From contig NC_003277.2 of NCBI RefSeq assembly GCF_000006945.2, forward strand, positions 29,934-93,933: DNA of 64,000 nucleotides, read 5' to 3'. The notes below the pieces were generated by a model. That model saw only the letters and a list, made by a program, of their open reading frames with translations, was not told the origin of the DNA and did not search any database. This document shows, one piece after another, positions 8,456 through 16,149 of this stretch; the first letter of the stretch is position 1, and each line of letters starts with the position of its first letter. The position numbers and the translations under genes were made by a program. This DNA is from Salmonella enterica subsp. enterica serovar Typhimurium str. LT2. GTDB lineage: Bacteria; Pseudomonadota; Gammaproteobacteria; Enterobacterales; Enterobacteriaceae.

Positions 8456-8660
8456 AGAATGCTGGCAGTCGGTTTGCCGATATGACGAAGTTGACTTGCA
8501 GTTATTGTGAGCCCGGTGGAATGGATTGCGAGCCGGGCAGGATAAATGCGAGCCCATTGTCACTTAATGTGAGCCGGTGGCATTTTTCATTTGCAGTTAA
8601 TGTGAGCCGAAATTTGCGCTGATTGCGAGTCGGGGGGATTTCGATTGCGAGCCGCTACAA
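8456..8660. repeat. Right terminal inverted repeat with seven iterons
   Basis: The arm pairs with 4041-4245. The motif WTTGYGAGCC or a one-base variant starts at 8504, 8525, 8545, 8566, 8599, 8622 and 8644. The outer end reads GCCGCTACA. Confidence 0.85.
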
Positions 8661-8940
8661 CTAGGAACTCTGTGTGTTCCGAACTTCATAAGTCTGGAGC
8701 GTTCATCTCATTCTTTGAGTGTCCGTTTGGTAATTCCGGTTGTCGCGTCACAGTTATGATACGGAGAAATCAGGTGTGGCTCTCAGTCTGGTCTGGCTTG
8801 AACGTGGCCATCCCAGAGCCAGTGCTGTTGCTGATGTACTTTCAGCCGCAGGCTTTCCTGATTTCGGGAAGTAGCTCCAGCAACTGGCCAAAGAACCTTC
8901 GCAACGTTGAATAAGCCTGATTTATTTTCACTGACTTATG
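8661..8940. other. Flank right of the transposon, no supported gene
   Basis: Short open frames exist but none has a convincing ribosome site or a recognised family. A plus-strand stretch near 8770-8870 reads GVALSLVWLERGHPRASAVA before a further short run and a stop. It may be a gene fragment, but I do not recognise it. Removing the IS and transposon would join this stretch to the sequence ending at 2889. Confidence 0.35.
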
Positions 8941-8978
8941 TGATTAATGCTAATGTACGCATACATTAGCATTAATCA
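8941..8978. repeat. Palindrome 1 downstream of the 162-codon gene
   Basis: Perfect 17-base arms, TGATTAATGCTAATGTA and its complement, are separated by CGCA. A near-identical palindrome lies upstream of the same gene at 9485-9516. There is no U-tract, so it does not look like a simple terminator; a regulator site is more likely. Confidence 0.75.
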
Positions 8979-8983
8979 TGCAT

Positions 8984-9472
8984 TTAATCCCCTGCGCCTT
9001 TCTGTCTGTTCTGATTTTTCTGGTAGTCCTGCTTCACTCTCCCGATATTCTTCAGAACTGTCTGCCAGTGGTCCTCTGCCTGCTGCCGGTAGCGTTCGGC
9101 AACGGCAGCAATAATGTCAGGATCACTGTCATGGCTGCGGTGCATGCGTCCCTTCTGGCCAAAGATATCAACAATAATATTCTGGCTGCCCTGCCTGTCG
9201 AAAAGATGAGCGCACAGGCGCTTTACAACCAGCGGAGTATAGTCCAGCCCGGCCTCATCAGCGATCTGGAAGAAGAAGTACAGCATCTCATACGTTTTGT
9301 AGCGCTTGACGGCCGCACTGAGTCTGGCTGCCCGTTGTGGTGCTTCCCAGGTGTCATCCCTGTAGTTACACAGTTCTGCCTGGTAGTCGGATTCCAGGTC
9401 TTCCTCTGTATACCGGTGGTGGCGGAAAAAGTATTCCCTGGCCCGTTTGACGACTGATTCATCCTGCGGCAT
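8984..9472 (-). CDS. Hypothetical protein, 162 residues
   Basis: I do not recognise a family. The protein is soluble, charged and probably helical (MPQDESVVKRAREYFF at the start, a Lys/Gln-rich end), with no signal peptide or membrane segment. It is bracketed by two copies of the same palindrome, one just before the start codon and one just after the stop, and faces away from tlpA. The coding-like composition and clean ends support a real gene. Confidence 0.6.
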   Translation of the reverse strand: MPQDESVVKRAREYFFRHHRYTEEDLESDYQAELCNYRDDTWEAPQRAARLSAAVKRYKTYEMLYFFFQIADEAGLDYTPLVVKRLCAHLFDRQGSQNIIVDIFGQKGRMHRSHDSDPDIIAAVAERYRQQAEDHWQTVLKNIGRVKQDYQKNQNRQKGAGD

Positions 9473-9484
9473 GTCTGTCTCTGG

Positions 9485-9516
9485 TTAATGCTAACGTATG
9501 CGTACATTAGCATTAA
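9485..9516. repeat. Palindrome 2 at the 5' side of the 162-codon gene
   Basis: Arms TTAATGCTAACGTA and TACATTAGCATTAA around TGCG differ from palindrome 1 by one base in an arm. CTGG and CCAG flank it as an outer stem. Its position 13 bases before the minus-strand start codon suits an operator. Confidence 0.7.
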
Positions 9517-9654
9517 CACCAGTACCTGGCAAGGAGAGTGGCGTGCATCGTACCTGTGGTGCATCCCGCCCGGGCTCCGGACATGCTGTGCCAGCAATTC
9601 GACCGGCGGTGCGCTGTCCTGGTGCCCTTTTTCGCTACCCTGTCACGTCTTTAA

Positions 9655-9730
9655 TTTGTTTGTTAGTTAGTTTATTTGTTGGTTTGTTTGTGTATAATAT
9701 AAGCATACCCCTTTATGCGGAGACTGACAG
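9655..9730 (+). promoter_or_regulatory. tlpA promoter/operator
   Basis: A T/G-rich run with repeated TTTGTT units (about 9655-9690) leads into TATAAT at 9693-9698. A purine-rich ribosome site (GGAGACTGACAG) follows before the ATG. TlpA is known to repress its own promoter at low temperature; the repeated TTTGTT block is the likely binding region (inference). Confidence 0.65.
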
Positions 9731-10846
9731 ATGCGTCCGGCGACATACGAACCAGAACAGATTATTGAAGCAGGGCTGGCCCTGCAGGCTGAAGGACGGA
9801 ATATCACCGGGTTCGCACTACGTAACCAGGTGGGTGGCGGCAATCCGACACGTCTCCGCCAGATATGGGACGAATACCAGGCTTCACAGAGCACGGTCGT
9901 CACTGAACCCGTTGCCGAGCTGCCAGTGGAAGTGGCTGAAGAAGTGAAGGCCGTCTCCGCCGCGCTGTCCGAACGCATCACCCAGCTGGCGACAGAACTG
10001 AATGACAAGGCGGTCCGGGCTGCAGAACGCCGGGTTGCGGAAGTCACGCGTGCTGCCGGTGAACAGACCGCACAGGCAGAGCGGGAGCTGGCCGACGCCG
10101 CGCAGACAGTCGACGACCTGGAAGAAAAACTGGATGAACTGCAGGACAGATATGACAGTTTGACGCTGGCGCTGGAGTCAGAACGTTCACTGCGTCAGCA
10201 GCATGATGTGGAGATGGCCCAGCTGAAAGAGCGTCTTGCGGCCGCTGAAGAGAATACCCGTCAGCGAGAGGAACGGTATCAGGAGCAGAAGACAGTGCTG
10301 CAGGATGCGCTTAATGCGGAGCAGGCACAGCACAAAAACACGCGGGAAGACCTGCAGAAACGACTGGAGCAAATTTCTGCCGAAGCTAATGCGCGTACAG
10401 AAGAACTGAAGTCTGAACGCGATAAAGTCAATACTCTCCTTACCCGCCTTGAATCGCAGGAAAATGCGCTGGCCTCAGAACGTCAGCAGCATCTGGCCAC
10501 CCGCGAAACGCTGCAGCAACGCCTCGAGCAGGCCATCGCTGACACGCAGGCGCGCGCCGGTGAGATTGCACTTGAACGTGACAGAGTCAGCAGCCTCACC
10601 GCAAGGCTGGAATCGCAGGAAAAGGCCTCCTCGGAGCAACTGGTGCGTATGGGCAGTGAAATAGCCAGTCTGACAGAGCGTTGCACACAGCTGGAAAACC
10701 AGCGTGATGATGCCCGTCTGGAGACGATGGGGGAGAAAGAAACGGTCGCGGCACTGCGTGGTGAGGCTGAAGCCCTGAAGCGTCAGAACCAGTCACTGAT
10801 GGCGGCGCTTTCAGGCAATAAACAGACCGGTGGCCAGAATGCGTGA
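9731..10846 (+). CDS. tlpA: TlpA, temperature-sensing coiled-coil autorepressor
   Basis: The product has 371 residues, the known TlpA length. An N-terminal DNA-binding domain of the KfrA_N type (about 1-60) is followed by one continuous coiled coil (about 70-365) rich in Glu, Arg, Gln and Leu heptads. In Salmonella the coiled coil melts as temperature rises toward 37 C, releasing DNA and derepressing the gene. The start follows the TATAAT promoter and ribosome site. The next, decayed gene starts inside its last codons. Confidence 0.93.
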   Translation: MRPATYEPEQIIEAGLALQAEGRNITGFALRNQVGGGNPTRLRQIWDEYQASQSTVVTEPVAELPVEVAEEVKAVSAALSERITQLATELNDKAVRAAERRVAEVTRAAGEQTAQAERELADAAQTVDDLEEKLDELQDRYDSLTLALESERSLRQQHDVEMAQLKERLAAAEENTRQREERYQEQKTVLQDALNAEQAQHKNTREDLQKRLEQISAEANARTEELKSERDKVNTLLTRLESQENALASERQQHLATRETLQQRLEQAIADTQARAGEIALERDRVSSLTARLESQEKASSEQLVRMGSEIASLTERCTQLENQRDDARLETMGEKETVAALRGEAEALKRQNQSLMAALSGNKQTGGQNA

Positions 10847-11479
10847 TGATGACAATTCAGACGCCTGTGATGAAGCGCCCCGGGCGGAGGATAAATGCTA
10901 CACCAAAGGGCGGCTTCGGGATGAGTTCAGGATGAAGCCAGCCCCTGGTGCGGAACCGGTCAGAATGTACAAAAGTCCTTACGGCGGGAAATACGGCGTA
11001 TGGCGGCTGGCTGACTGCGTCCCGATGCGGGCGAAACGCCCTCAGACAGAAAAACAGCGGCTGGCCAGCACACGTCTGGGCCTGCAGGCCCGGATGAAGA
11101 GTGAGCGTGGCAGGTTCGCCATGCTGGCACATACCTGGTTAGCACTGGGCCCCGTCTTCCTCGATACCGAAACGACCGGACTTGATGCCGGCGCGCAGGC
11201 GCTGGAAATCGGTCTGGTGAATGCCCGCGGTGAGAGGATATTTGAGACCCGCCTGAAACCCACAGTCGGCATCGATCCGGCAGCAGCTGCAGTACAAATC
11301 GTTACGGAACCATATCGCTTTCCGGTGCTGTCAGTCAGGCTGGCCTGAGCTGGATCGGGGTGGCTCATTCCGCCGTCACTGACGCCGTTATGACAGCACA
11401 GGTGGTAAACAATATTGCCGGATACTGGCATGAACTCCAGTGTGAAATGAATGATGACGCAGGGAGTGAGCCAGCATAA
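10839..11479 (+). pseudogene. DnaQ-like exonuclease gene with internal deletion and frameshift
   Basis: The first part encodes a unique N-terminal region and the ExoI motif FLDTETTGLDAGAQALEIGL of the DEDD 3'-5' exonuclease family (DNA polymerase III epsilon type). After about residue 155 the frame departs and stops at 11348. Another frame then resumes with GLSWIGVAHSAVTDAVMTAQ, the family's C-terminal ExoIII region, and ends at 11479. The ExoII segment between them is missing. The gene therefore looks inactivated by deletion. The start overlaps the end of tlpA. Confidence 0.75.
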
Positions 11480-11531
11480 CGCTGCTCTCTGGCTGGTCAG
11501 ACAGTTGCAGGGATTAATTCAGGAGTCTGAA

Positions 11532-11867
11532 ATGGAGAATATGTTGAAAACTATGCGTGAGCATTTCCCCGTTCGAACAGTGGTGATCGAACAGTCTCTG
11601 GATATGTTTGGTGTCAAACGAAATGAGGACGGGACGTTACTCTTCCCCCGTCACTCCGATAAACGTTTTCCCGTTGCACGTATCCGTAAGCGACTGGCGG
11701 CTTATGGCTGGCGAGGAGAACGCCTGAATAAGGAGGTGGCGCGAATCGTCGCGGGCCCTGATATCCTCCCTGAGAGGAGGGACTACAGCATTATTTTCCC
11801 TTACGGATGGGAGAAGAAGCAGCTGACGCGTGAGATGCGGCGAATGTTTCTCCGTAAGACGGGCTGA
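11532..11867 (+). CDS. Hypothetical protein, 111 residues
   Basis: I do not recognise a family. The ATG at 11532 follows AGGAGTCTGAA, a good ribosome site; the frame is open further upstream to 11451, into the exonuclease relic. The protein is basic and begins MENMLKTMREHFPVRTVVIE. It has no signal peptide or membrane segment. It lies between the exonuclease pseudogene and another unknown gene on the same strand. Confidence 0.6.
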   Translation: MENMLKTMREHFPVRTVVIEQSLDMFGVKRNEDGTLLFPRHSDKRFPVARIRKRLAAYGWRGERLNKEVARIVAGPDILPERRDYSIIFPYGWEKKQLTREMRRMFLRKTG

Positions 11868-11923
11868 CGTGTGCTGATTATGCCTGATGAATTACATCAT
11901 TTTTCTGACTTGCGGGAGAAGCC

Positions 11924-12490
11924 GTGACATTGACAGAAAAATCAGGTCATCTGGCGTGGTGTGCCCTGGTGGCGCTTGCGCTGGCCAGGCAGGATGGTGG
12001 CGTTCTCTCGCCGGCACAGGAAAACCTCTTTCTCACCCGCTGGCTGGCGACTGCGCTGAAGCAACGGCGTTTTTCTCGTGATGTGACGCCCGATATCGAG
12101 TGGCTTTTGAAACAGGGACGTCAGATGGGCGTCAGCGCCAAGCTGGCCAGCAAGCTGAATTACCTCTGGCGTTCATGCACCGGTGAGTTGTCCGAGCAGA
12201 ACGACCTGTTCCGGCTGACGTATGCTCTGGAAACAGCGAAAGATATGCACTGGAACTACCGTCTGCTGAGCGATCGGGAATGGTCCGGCCGGAATGCTGT
12301 GGCGCTCAGTGCAGGCGTGAACGGCATTTATCTCTCACGGGCCAAACTCGATGTCGGTTTTAACGACAGCGGCCGACAGATAAATTCGCTGACAGCACGT
12401 TTGACAGGGAACGTAGCGGGGGTAATGAAGCTGTTTGATCGCTGTGGCTGGCAGAGCCTGATGCCTCCCTGCCCCACCAGTATTCGCTGA
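11924..12490 (+). CDS. Hypothetical protein, 188 residues
   Basis: The GTG start at 11924 follows GGGAGAAGCC. The protein (MTLTEKSGHLAWCALVALAL...) is rich in Leu, Trp and Arg, with no clear catalytic motif. The slightly hydrophobic N-terminal stretch is interrupted by charged residues and is not a convincing signal peptide. It is codirectional with the preceding small gene and convergent with the Rpn-family gene. Function unknown. Confidence 0.6.
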   Translation: MTLTEKSGHLAWCALVALALARQDGGVLSPAQENLFLTRWLATALKQRRFSRDVTPDIEWLLKQGRQMGVSAKLASKLNYLWRSCTGELSEQNDLFRLTYALETAKDMHWNYRLLSDREWSGRNAVALSAGVNGIYLSRAKLDVGFNDSGRQINSLTARLTGNVAGVMKLFDRCGWQSLMPPCPTSIR

Positions 12491-12521
12491 TGGCCGGGCA
12501 GGGAGTGCCAGAAAAGGGGGA

Positions 12522-13463
12522 TTAGTGGCGGATCTGCGCTAGGTCGTCTTCAGTCAGACCGGTCATTTTCATGACGGTATTGCGGTCAATGCAGTTCTGG
12601 AGCATGGTACGGGCTATTTTCAGAGTCGCTTCGCGCTCCCCTTCTGAACGGCCTTTTTCGATACCACGTTGTTCACCGAGCTGAATCCCCTTCTCGATGC
12701 CCTTCTGTTCGAGCTGTTGTGCGATGGTCATAAGTGCGTCTCCGTGTTGCGGCACACGCTGTGCCAGTTCGCGTACAAAGGCTTCGGCGTCCGATGTTTC
12801 GCCTGCCTGCACTATATAGTGTACCAGCGATATTACCTGCGATGAAGACAGATATCCGGCCAGCAAAATGGGCGCCAGCCGGTCAACCAATTCTGCCAGG
12901 TCCCGCTGATGAATATGTTTCTGCAATAAAGTCAGGGCGGCCATGCTACGGTGGCCGGCGATTTCATCATCCGGAATGACCGTAACGTCTACCAGCGGGA
13001 AAGCACTGCTGTAGAGTTTGTCTGCCAGAGCCGTATCGTCAAATTCGTCCAGCCAGCGGGTGGAGTATGGATACGGGCTGCGTTTCCCCGTATAGAACAA
13101 CACTGGTATCACCAGTGGCAGTTTTTTATGCCCTGCCTCCAGGTGGCGCTGCATGGCGGCCACCGCATAGCGTATCAGGCGGAAAGCCATATGTTTGTCA
13201 GGTGTTGACTGGTGTTCAACCAGGACATGAATATATCCGTCGCCGGCTGTGGTTTTCAGGCTGTAGAGGACGTCGCTGAAATACTGGCGGAGATCATCCT
13301 CAACAAACGAGCCGGATTCCAGTTTCAGTGTACTGAGATCGCAGATGGCACGCAGCTCTGCCGGCAGATGCAGCTCCATAAAATCCCGGGCAATGTCAGG
13401 TTGTGTCAGAAACTGCCGGAATGTCGCGTCGTGGGGAGTCGGCGTAGTGTTTTTCTTTTTCAT
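12522..13463 (-). CDS. Rpn-family recombination-promoting nuclease
   Basis: The 313-residue protein begins with the DATFRQFLTQPDIARDFMEL and YSDVLY-like signatures of the Rpn/YhgA family (formerly called transposase_31). Its PD-(D/E)XK nuclease core includes VLVEHQSTPDKHMAFRLIRY (about 82-101). The C terminus holds EKGIEKGIQLGEQRGIEKG repeats and a small helical domain, typical of the family. Relatives in E. coli cut DNA and raise RecA-independent recombination. It is not a transposase of a recognisable element here. No lesion is seen. Confidence 0.85.
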   Translation of the reverse strand: MKKKNTTPTPHDATFRQFLTQPDIARDFMELHLPAELRAICDLSTLKLESGSFVEDDLRQYFSDVLYSLKTTAGDGYIHVLVEHQSTPDKHMAFRLIRYAVAAMQRHLEAGHKKLPLVIPVLFYTGKRSPYPYSTRWLDEFDDTALADKLYSSAFPLVDVTVIPDDEIAGHRSMAALTLLQKHIHQRDLAELVDRLAPILLAGYLSSSQVISLVHYIVQAGETSDAEAFVRELAQRVPQHGDALMTIAQQLEQKGIEKGIQLGEQRGIEKGRSEGEREATLKIARTMLQNCIDRNTVMKMTGLTEDDLAQIRH

Positions 13464-13830
13464 CAGTCCATGCTCTGAAAAATGACCCGGTCATAGTATC
13501 ACAGGCAAAAAATGTTGACATTGCGAGGAACGGAATTGCAATTCCTTCAGGGGCAGTCCCCTCTTTCTTTTTTAATCATCAGCTTGCTTGCCCGGAGATA
13601 TCCATGTCCTGGCAGAAACTGGTACTGCTGAACTATACCCTAATGTGCCTGGCTGACGCGCCCCTTGGGCTTGTCCAACCCTTCGCCTGCTCAGATGCAA
13701 GCTCTGAACAGACTCACGGTTTGCGCTGTGGGTTAACAAAATGATTGTGGATGTAGTGCCCTCTTCTCCATTTAATCTTCGGTGCCTCCTGTGAGAGCAA
13801 AATCAAAATATTATGATTTATTTCTTGCAA
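13464..13830. other. Intergenic region before the partition operon
   Basis: No supported gene. Small frames lack ribosome sites. A short inverted repeat, AAATC-AAAATATTAT-GATTT, lies near 13800-13819, close to the parA control region. Confidence 0.4.
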
Positions 13831-13868
13831 CATGATTCTTTTTGTTCAAAATGACAAAAAACATCATG
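13831..13868 (+). promoter_or_regulatory. Probable parA operator
   Basis: An imperfect palindrome pairs CATGATTCTTTTTGT (13831-13845) with ACAAAAAACATCATG (13854-13868), 13 of 15 positions matching, ten bases before the parA start. In the P1 partition system ParA represses its own operon through such a palindrome. The assignment here is by position and symmetry. Confidence 0.6.
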
Positions 13869-13877
13869 AGGTGATAA

Positions 13878-15083
13878 ATGGAAAATATTGAGCAGTTACG
13901 GAAAGTCGCCACACGTGCAGGTAAACTTCTGACATCCTTGAGCGAAAGTATCCGCCAGCAAAAAGAGGAATTGAAGCTTACCGAGTTCTATCAGGAATAC
14001 AGCAAAGCCGCCCTATATAAGCTGCCTAAGCTCAGCAAAGGGAGTGTTGAGTATGCTGTGGCCGAAATGGAAGCCAGTGGCTACATTTTTAAAAAGAAAC
14101 CTTCTGGCAATACCATGAAGTACGCGATGACGATTCAGAACGTTATCGATCTGTATTTCCATCGTAAAGTGCCCAAGTACAGAGATCGCTTCGATAAAGC
14201 TTTCACTATATTTGTATGTAACCTTAAAGGTGGCGGTTCCAAGACAGTTTCTACCGCTTCATTATCCCATGCATTTCGGGCTCATCCTCAGCTTCTGTTC
14301 GAAGACCTGCGTATCCTGGCCATCGATTTCGATCCGCAGGCATCTCTGACAATGTTCCTGAGCCATGAGAATTCAGTGGGCCTGGTTGAAAATACGGCTG
14401 CTCAGGCCATGCTCCAGAACGTGTCTCGTGAAGAATTACTTTCCGATTTCATCGTGTCGTCAATTATCCCGGGCGTTGATGTTATTCCCGCTTCCATTGA
14501 CGATGCATTCCTTGCTGAAGGCTGGAAGGGATTGTGTGAGGAACATCTGCCAGGGCAAAATATTCATGCAGTGCTTAAAGAGAACATTATCGACAAGCTC
14601 CGGTATGACTACGACTTTATCTTCCTTGATAGTGGTCCTCACCTCGATGCGTTCCTGAAAAACTGCATCGGAGCGGCAGACCTGATGTTGACTCCACTTC
14701 CTCCGGCAACGGTTGATTTTCATTCTTCCCTGAAGTTTGTAGCCAGCCTTCCTGCGCTTATTGATTCGATCGAACAGGATGGACACACCTGCAATCTCAT
14801 CGGGAATGTAGGTTTTATGTCCAAAATCCTGAACAAGTCTGATCACAAAATTTGCCATAGTCAGGCCAAAGAAGTATTCGGTGCCGATATGCTCGACATG
14901 GTTCTGCCGAGGCTGGATGGCTTCGAGCGATGCGGGGAGACTTTTGACACAGTTATTTCCGCAAATCCAGCAACCTATGATGGAAGCACCGAGGCGCTTA
15001 AAAGCGCAAAATCAGCAGCGGAAGACTTTGCGAAGGCCGTATTTGATCGCATTGAGTTCATTCGTACTAATGGAGGTATGTGA
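13878..15083 (+). CDS. parA: ParA, P1-type (class Ia) plasmid partition ATPase
   Basis: The 401-residue protein has the class Ia layout. An N-terminal helix-turn-helix domain (about 1-100) makes it its own repressor. A deviant Walker ATPase follows, with KGGGSKTVSTASL (about 116-128), DFDPQASLT (about 150) and a Walker B region FIFLDSGP (about 250). It binds nucleoid DNA in an ATP-dependent way and moves ParB-parS complexes. The start is preceded by GAGGTGATAA. The stop shares one base with the parB start. Confidence 0.93.
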   Translation: MENIEQLRKVATRAGKLLTSLSESIRQQKEELKLTEFYQEYSKAALYKLPKLSKGSVEYAVAEMEASGYIFKKKPSGNTMKYAMTIQNVIDLYFHRKVPKYRDRFDKAFTIFVCNLKGGGSKTVSTASLSHAFRAHPQLLFEDLRILAIDFDPQASLTMFLSHENSVGLVENTAAQAMLQNVSREELLSDFIVSSIIPGVDVIPASIDDAFLAEGWKGLCEEHLPGQNIHAVLKENIIDKLRYDYDFIFLDSGPHLDAFLKNCIGAADLMLTPLPPATVDFHSSLKFVASLPALIDSIEQDGHTCNLIGNVGFMSKILNKSDHKICHSQAKEVFGADMLDMVLPRLDGFERCGETFDTVISANPATYDGSTEALKSAKSAAEDFAKAVFDRIEFIRTNGGM

Positions 15084-16057
15084 TGTCGAATGAGAGAAGA
15101 AAAACTATTGGCAGACAGTTAAATACCCAGGCGTCAATGGTTGAGATGACTGACACCCAAAGAAGTCAGGTATTTACCCTAAAAACCGGCAGGAAGATAA
15201 CGTTCAGGTTTGTTCGGGTACCTGCATCGGACGTTGAAAGTAAGACATTCGTAAACCAGGAAACCAACGGAAGAGATCAACTTGCTCTGACCAGGGAGTC
15301 CCTGAAATCTATTATCCAGACGATTAAGTTTCAGCAGTTCTTCCCCTGTATTGGCATTCAGCAAGGTGAAAGGATTGAGATACTGGATGGTTCAAGACGG
15401 CGAGCCTCAGCGATTTATATCCGTACAGGCCTTGATGTAATGGTTACCAATGAACTTTTATCAGCTGATGAAGCTCGCCATCTGGCTAAAGATATCCAGA
15501 CAGCTAAAGAGCATAACCTTCGGGAGATCGGCTTAAGATTGATGGCTCTGAAAGAGTCTGGATTCAATCAAAAGGAAATTGCTGAACTGGAGGGGTTATC
15601 CCAGGCTAAGGTCACCAGGGCACTGCAGGCGGCAGCAGTACCGCAAGAATTGATTTCTCTGTTCCCGGTTCAGTCTGAGCTGTCGTTTAGTGACTATAAA
15701 ATTCTGTTAGAGGTTAATGAAAAACTCAGTGAAAAGGGTTTAACGTCTGAAGGGCTCATTCAGTCTGTCTCAGATCAGCATGATGCAATTTTGAGTGACT
15801 ACGAGCGACCAGACGACGAACAGAAATCCAGTATACTGAAATTGATTTCTCAGGCCTCTCAGGCATTGATAGCTCCGCCTCCTAAGGAAAAGTCAGTAAT
15901 TTCCGCACTCTGGACCTTTGAAGAAAAGGACAAGTTCGCGCGCAAGCGTGTGAAAGGGCGTACGCTAACTTATGAGTTTAGTCGTATGTCAAAAGTGGTT
16001 CAGGATGAACTGGACAAAGCTATCAACGAGGTCCTTGAGAGAAATTTGAGTCAATAA
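15083..16057 (+). CDS. parB: ParB, P1-type centromere-binding protein
   Basis: The 324-residue protein begins MSNERRKTIGRQLNTQ, which resembles the ParA-contacting N terminus of P1 ParB. The central ParB/Spo0J region includes the helix-turn-helix FNQKEIAELEGLSQAKVTRA near residues 156-175. The C-terminal part resembles the dimerisation and box-B-reading domain of P1 ParB. I use the ATG at 15083 (ATGTGATG junction) rather than the GTG at 15080. It acts at the parS site immediately downstream. Confidence 0.92.
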   Translation: MSNERRKTIGRQLNTQASMVEMTDTQRSQVFTLKTGRKITFRFVRVPASDVESKTFVNQETNGRDQLALTRESLKSIIQTIKFQQFFPCIGIQQGERIEILDGSRRRASAIYIRTGLDVMVTNELLSADEARHLAKDIQTAKEHNLREIGLRLMALKESGFNQKEIAELEGLSQAKVTRALQAAAVPQELISLFPVQSELSFSDYKILLEVNEKLSEKGLTSEGLIQSVSDQHDAILSDYERPDDEQKSSILKLISQASQALIAPPPKEKSVISALWTFEEKDKFARKRVKGRTLTYEFSRMSKVVQDELDKAINEVLERNLSQ

Positions 16058-16060
16058 TTT

Positions 16061-16149
16061 CGCCACGGCGATTTCACATCTAACTTATTGTAATTAAGTA
16101 ATTTATATTGAGAATTTCAAGGTGAAATCGCCACAATTTCAAGTCAATT
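16061..16149 (+). promoter_or_regulatory. parS: parS centromere of P1 type
   Basis: The block starts CGCCACGGCGATTTCAC, passes an AT-rich spacer with an IHF-like stretch, and ends ATTTCAAGGTGAAATCGCC (16114-16132), followed by ACAATTTC. P1 parS has the same plan: ATTTCAC-type heptamer boxes and TCGCCA-type hexamer boxes on both sides of an IHF bend. It lies between parB and the end of samB, and its right edge overlaps the samB stop codon. Confidence 0.85.

Larger units (their letters stand above)
4041..8660. mobile_element. 4.6-kb TniA/TniB-type transposon carrying mig-5
   Basis: Two 205-bp inverted ends (4041-4245 and 8456-8660) bound an ATPase gene, a DDE transposase gene, a serine resolvase gene, a res-like site and the carbonic anhydrase gene mig-5. 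The outermost bases are TGTAGCGG and CCGCTACA, giving the 5'-TG...CA-3' termini usual for Mu/Tn7/Tn552-type transposases. ACTA precedes the adjoining IS630 element and ACTAG follows the right end. This fits a split five-base target duplication with the IS inserted at the left junction (inference). Confidence 0.78.

Noticed and set aside
8645..8914. 89-codon plus-strand frame right of the transposon
   Set aside because: It starts inside the transposon terminal repeat and the product resembles nothing known; another frame looks equally open.
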